Below, in pieces: positions 61,248-64,000 of a DNA stretch of 64,000 nucleotides. Each line of letters begins with the position of its first letter. Within the stretch, counting starts at the first letter, position 1. The notes beneath the pieces were generated by a model. The model made no database searches. It was given only the letters and a program-made list of their open reading frames with translations, and was not told the origin of the DNA. Source of the DNA: Mycobacterium sp. E2733 (GTDB taxonomy: Bacteria > Actinomycetota > Actinomycetes > Mycobacteriales > Mycobacteriaceae); assembly GCF_001667585.1 (NCBI RefSeq), contig NZ_LZJZ01000061.1, positions 160,367-224,366 on the forward strand, given 5' to 3'. The position numbers and the translations under genes are program-made.

Positions 61248-61749
61248 CCTATCCGAAAGAGTGCCGTGTATGGTTCAAGCGAGGGTTCGATGCGCAGTTA
61301 TACCAGGTACGCAACTTGCTTTGTGCTTCATTGTTGACATGTAACGTTCGAACTCGCGATGGGCGCGCTCTTTCCAGGCCGAGGCTCGGGACTTTTCGCG
61401 GTTATTAACAAGATCGTACAGTTCTTAGATCCCGAACGACGTCGTCTGTGAACGAGCCTGTTGATACGATTGAGGTCGAAAGTGATCCCACGGCCTCTAG
61501 AGCAGATTGAAATGCTTTGGCTCGGCGACGTCTATGAGTTTGACTGCAGTGGATGCCGAATCCTTACGGAGAGCTAATACAAACTGATAACTTGGGTTAA
61601 TTGTGGTTGGGCTGCGCTTATATCCGACCCTGATAGGCCAATCCGAGATGAAATAGCCGAGGCAATATCTAGTCTCGGACTTCGGACAAAGGCCGAGGCG
61701 CAGCCAAACCTATTTCCTTTGTCCTGCTGGCGGCTTAGCCGGTTTGTCG
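61248..61749. other. Stretch without a recognised gene
   Basis: About 500 bp of lower-GC DNA between the membrane protein and the convergent 103-aa gene. I see only short frames, no tRNA and no clear terminator or repeat. The shared 3' regions of the two convergent transcripts should end here. Confidence 0.4.
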
Positions 61750-62061
61750 CTAACCTTGCTCTGCGATGATTTCACCGGTTTCAGTCGAAACCATCGCCGC
61801 TTTCCGTAGCGTCCCCTCTGCGGTGCGCACCGTCAAGTCGACGAACTGGGACTGATCCTCCGACAGCGGCTGGGGTTCGACGACGGCACTGGCATCGAGG
61901 CCTCTATATCGGGCCACCTTCTCCGCCAGGGTTTTCCGATCGGGCAGGGACCGAATCCCCGGTGGTGGTTCCTTCGTCTGCCTGCGCGTGTCCTCGATGA
62001 GGACGTCTGGCGCTGATTTAGCGATCAGCTCTCGCAGTTCGTCGTCGGACAACTTCCCCAT
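61750..62061 (-). CDS. Small acidic protein downstream of the MBL-C25 gene (103 aa)
   Basis: MGKLSDDELRELIAKSAPDVLIEDTRRQTKEPPPGIRSLPDRKTLAEKVARYRGLDASAVVEPQPLSEDQSQFVDLTVRTAEGTLRKAAMVSTETGEIIAEQG. No signal peptide or membrane segment. The N-terminal half is helical and partly disordered, the C-terminal half beta-like. ATG 62061 follows GGAAGGACGG. It lies 28 bp after the protease gene on the same strand, so they are probably co-transcribed. It could be a regulator, substrate or partner of the protease. Not recognised. Confidence 0.65.
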   Translation of the reverse strand: MGKLSDDELRELIAKSAPDVLIEDTRRQTKEPPPGIRSLPDRKTLAEKVARYRGLDASAVVEPQPLSEDQSQFVDLTVRTAEGTLRKAAMVSTETGEIIAEQG

Positions 62062-62089
62062 CGCATGTACCGTCCTTCCTTGCTGGTGG

Positions 62090-64000
62090 CTAGCATCCCA
62101 AGCCGAGGCAAGTGAATTGAGCAAGCGTCTTATACGCGATCGCGAGGTCATTCGCGTCGGTTAGCGTGGTTAGCCTGCTAGAAAAATCATACTTTGCCTC
62201 AAGCAGCGCGGCGGCCGGTGAGTTACAGGCCAGGATCGACCGCCATAAAGCACGGTGAAACGGGCCTGAGGCGGTGTCATAGGGCGGCTTGGTCGGTGAC
62301 CAGTGCGCGCCGGTACAACCGAATACACCGCGCGCGCCCGCCGCTAGCAGCGTCAGCGCAATGCTTTGGCCGGCAAGTCTTCCAACAATCGGCTGCCCGG
62401 GCTTCCAATCGGCGGCTTTTGTAGAGGCTGGCAGTGCGCCCCAGCAGCAACCCAACACGGCGAAATCGACGTCTGAGGTCGGGAGATGACCCAGGGTCAC
62501 AGCTTCGACGCAGTTGCCTGTCGGCCATTCACCCCAGAATCGCGTGGCATCGGAGTCGGAGCCATGCAGCATGCAATAGAAGTGGCTGCCGTCAAGTTCG
62601 CCGGGCGTGAGGCTGCGCGAGTCCGTTGGTCCGCTCACCAGCAGACTGGTGGCGCCCGGCAGAGTGTCGAAAATTTCTATCACGAACTCCCTGGCCGAAT
62701 TCCGGATCCCGCTGCGTACTTTCGTAGCGGCCGGCTCGGCCTGCAAGGCCTTGAGTGTGAACAAGGCATCGTGGCAGTCGGGAACCCGCGAGACTGGTAT
62801 CTCAGGCAGCCAGTCACCGTCTATATCGACATAACTGTCGTCCGACCAGACGACAAAACCGTCAGGATCAGCTGCACGCACGATCTGTTTCATGGATGCG
62901 GAGGTCTCGGGGGGGATTGACTCGACTTGCGCGGAGGGGATGACGTCATAGCCGCCAAGGATCACGACTTGCGCTGGTGGCCGCTCATCGATCCTTGCGC
63001 GGAGGGCCGCGGCAATGTCGTCTACCGTCGACGCCCCGACGTTGGCAACGTCACATACCCGATGTCCCCCTCGGCCGATCGCGTCGATAATGGTTGCCAC
63101 CACGTTGGGCGTGATGTGTTCGCCCAATTTAACGAGATCGGTCAGGAACAGAAGAGGCGGCAAGTCGCGGCCGCCGCCTATCTCAAACTTGTTTTGGCTC
63201 AGTGTGGGTCGATTCGAGGGTTGCGTCGGCGTGCCTGGCGAAAGGCGCGCTGATGTTGGCGCTCTCACAATCGCTTCGGACGTGACGGGTTGCGCTGTGC
63301 CGGAAGTGGCATCTGCGGCGAGGATGAGGTCAAATTTGATCGTGACCGTTGTGGCGCGCGCAGGGATTTCGAACGCCATCGATTCCAGACGGGGCTGGGA
63401 ACCGACAGCCGCGGCAGGCGCGGCCAGGGGGGTCGTTCGTGTGGGCGTTGTGGCTGCGGCTGCGTCGGGCGCGTTCGGTTCAAGAATGTTAGTCGCGCCG
63501 CTTGGAAAGATGGCGTAGCCGTCTGCCTCAATCCTCATCTTCAGATGACCCGATCGGTCAGTGCGGATCCATCTCGGAGATGCGGCTCGCTGATTGAGCA
63601 GCTGAAGCGTGTCAGGATTGGGGTGGGCCGGATGTCCACGGCCACAACAGATCCCCACCACGTCGGTTGAACCAAGGGCATCGAGGAACCCGGGACTGAC
63701 CGCATTGTCGGAACCGTGATGCGACAGTTTGGCAAAGACGTACGGAGCCTGTTCAGCGATGGACTTCAGCAGCCGGTCGCGCTCAGCCATCAGTGTCTCA
63801 TCACTGGATCCCAATGAGGCAAACTGAAAATCGCCGCCCAGCAGTATGTTTCGCGGTCCGCTTAGCGTGGGAACGGAGAATGTGCATACCACTGACTGGG
63901 CGTTGACAAGGTGGCCCAACCGTTGCTGGGCGTCGAGTGCATTGACGATGACACCGCTGTCTTGAGCAGTCAGCCGCAACGCCTTTGCCGCGTCGATGAC
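62090..64000 (-). CDS. Metallo-beta-lactamase (ComEC-like)-C25 cysteine protease fusion, 5' end off window
   Basis: At least 636 codons, open to the window edge, so the N-terminus and first metal motif are missing. The visible N-terminal part is the end of a ComEC/Rec2-type metallo-beta-lactamase domain: SVVCTFSVPTLSGPRNILLGGDFQ, FAKLSHHGSDNAVSPGFLDAL, HPAHPNPDTLQLL, WIRTDRSGHLKMRI. A linker rich in Ala, Thr and Pro and a beta segment follow. The C-terminal 330 residues match peptidase C25 (gingipain-like, caspase fold): VVILGGYDVIPSAQV, DSYVDIDGDWLPEIPVSRVPD, catalytic His in FYCMLHGSDSDATRFWGE, catalytic Cys in DFAVLGCCWGAL, then GARGVFGCTGAHW. No secretion signal is seen in this part, so an intracellular, nucleotide- or nucleic-acid-sensing protease is plausible. 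A biological conflict role is inferred. Confidence 0.8.
   Translation of the reverse strand, partial: VIDAAKALRLTAQDSGVIVNALDAQQRLGHLVNAQSVVCTFSVPTLSGPRNILLGGDFQFASLGSSDETLMAERDRLLKSIAEQAPYVFAKLSHHGSDNAVSPGFLDALGSTDVVGICCGRGHPAHPNPDTLQLLNQRAASPRWIRTDRSGHLKMRIEADGYAIFPSGATNILEPNAPDAAAATTPTRTTPLAAPAAAVGSQPRLESMAFEIPARATTVTIKFDLILAADATSGTAQPVTSEAIVRAPTSARLSPGTPTQPSNRPTLSQNKFEIGGGRDLPPLLFLTDLVKLGEHITPNVVATIIDAIGRGGHRVCDVANVGASTVDDIAAALRARIDERPPAQVVILGGYDVIPSAQVESIPPETSASMKQIVRAADPDGFVVWSDDSYVDIDGDWLPEIPVSRVPDCHDALFTLKALQAEPAATKVRSGIRNSAREFVIEIFDTLPGATSLLVSGPTDSRSLTPGELDGSHFYCMLHGSDSDATRFWGEWPTGNCVEAVTLGHLPTSDVDFAVLGCCWGALPASTKAADWKPGQPIVGRLAGQSIALTLLAAGARGVFGCTGAHWSPTKPPYDTASGPFHRALWRSILACNSPAAALLEAKYDFSSRLTTLTDANDLAIAYKTLAQFTCLGLGC

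Noticed and set aside
1..64000. CRISPR array
   Set aside because: No regularly spaced repeats with unique spacers were found; the only tandem repeats are the 113-bp unit, the iteron-like cluster and the protein repeats.

Overview
This is a 64 kb stretch of a high-GC actinobacterial chromosome, almost certainly a Mycobacterium. The signs are many class III nucleotide cyclases, F420-dependent LLM oxidoreductases, PknH-type Ser/Thr kinases, DUF732 secreted proteins, a Cya (Rv1625c) orthologue, a Csp (Rv3811)-like amidase and an MbtK-like acyltransferase. The block from about 26.8 to 45.2 kb (CitE-like, HNH/DUF222, broken DUF488, LLM, two CrcB, pgm) resembles, from memory, the M. tuberculosis pgmA neighbourhood (about Rv3068c-Rv3075c).

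Layout. 1-2.2 kb: an edge-truncated PGRP amidase, a decayed universal-stress-protein relic and a small gene. 2.2-6.3 kb: a tightly coupled minus-strand acyl-CoA catabolic operon (two acyl-CoA dehydrogenases, alpha/beta hydrolase, crotonase, VOC protein). 6.6-9.9 kb: a large cyclase-ATPase regulator. 10.2-28.4 kb: ordinary mycobacterial genes, including a Ser/Thr/Pro-rich secreted protein, an ANTAR protein, a Tat-type amidase, a beta-lactamase-fold lipoprotein, an M15 peptidase lipoprotein, universal stress protein, PhyH oxygenase, YkvA-type protein, LipJ-like cyclase, SelO, hemerythrin, ferritin-like, CitE-like and DsbA-like proteins.

28.36-38.27 kb: an integrative element of about 9.9 kb in the 3' end of the DsbA-like gene. 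It is bounded by a 33-bp repeat with one mismatch and restores the gene's C-terminus. It carries a tyrosine integrase, excisionase, primase, a frameshifted RecA/AAA helicase, iteron-like repeats, a run of small exported proteins, and a minus-strand nuclease pair: an Mrr-type restriction endonuclease followed 9 bp later by a GIY-YIG-RusA fusion. No capsid, terminase or conjugation genes are visible, so it looks like a phage satellite or integrated plasmid carrying a defence-type cargo.

38.3-45.2 kb: host genes resume (HNH, DUF488 pseudogene, LLM, MbtK-like, a CrcB/Fluc pair, phosphoglucomutase, MFS). 45.21 kb: tRNA-Ala(GGC), followed by an integrase N-terminal relic; a 27-bp copy of the tRNA 3' end lies at 60.56 kb. 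The 15 kb between them is patchy: hydrolase, ATP-grasp ligase, a three-gene PknH-type kinase/sensor operon, gene fragments (Met/Gly-rich, DnaJ, IMPase, IS256), an AmmeMemoRadiSam enzyme, an aldose epimerase, Cya and a universal stress protein. To the right of the tRNA copy, 60.8-64 kb holds a membrane protein, a 103-aa protein and an edge-truncated fusion of a ComEC-like metallo-beta-lactamase domain with a gingipain-like (C25) cysteine protease.

The two strongest candidates for undescribed systems are the Mrr/GIY-YIG-RusA pair and the MBL-C25 protease with its small partner. All functional calls rest on motif reading; no database search was run.
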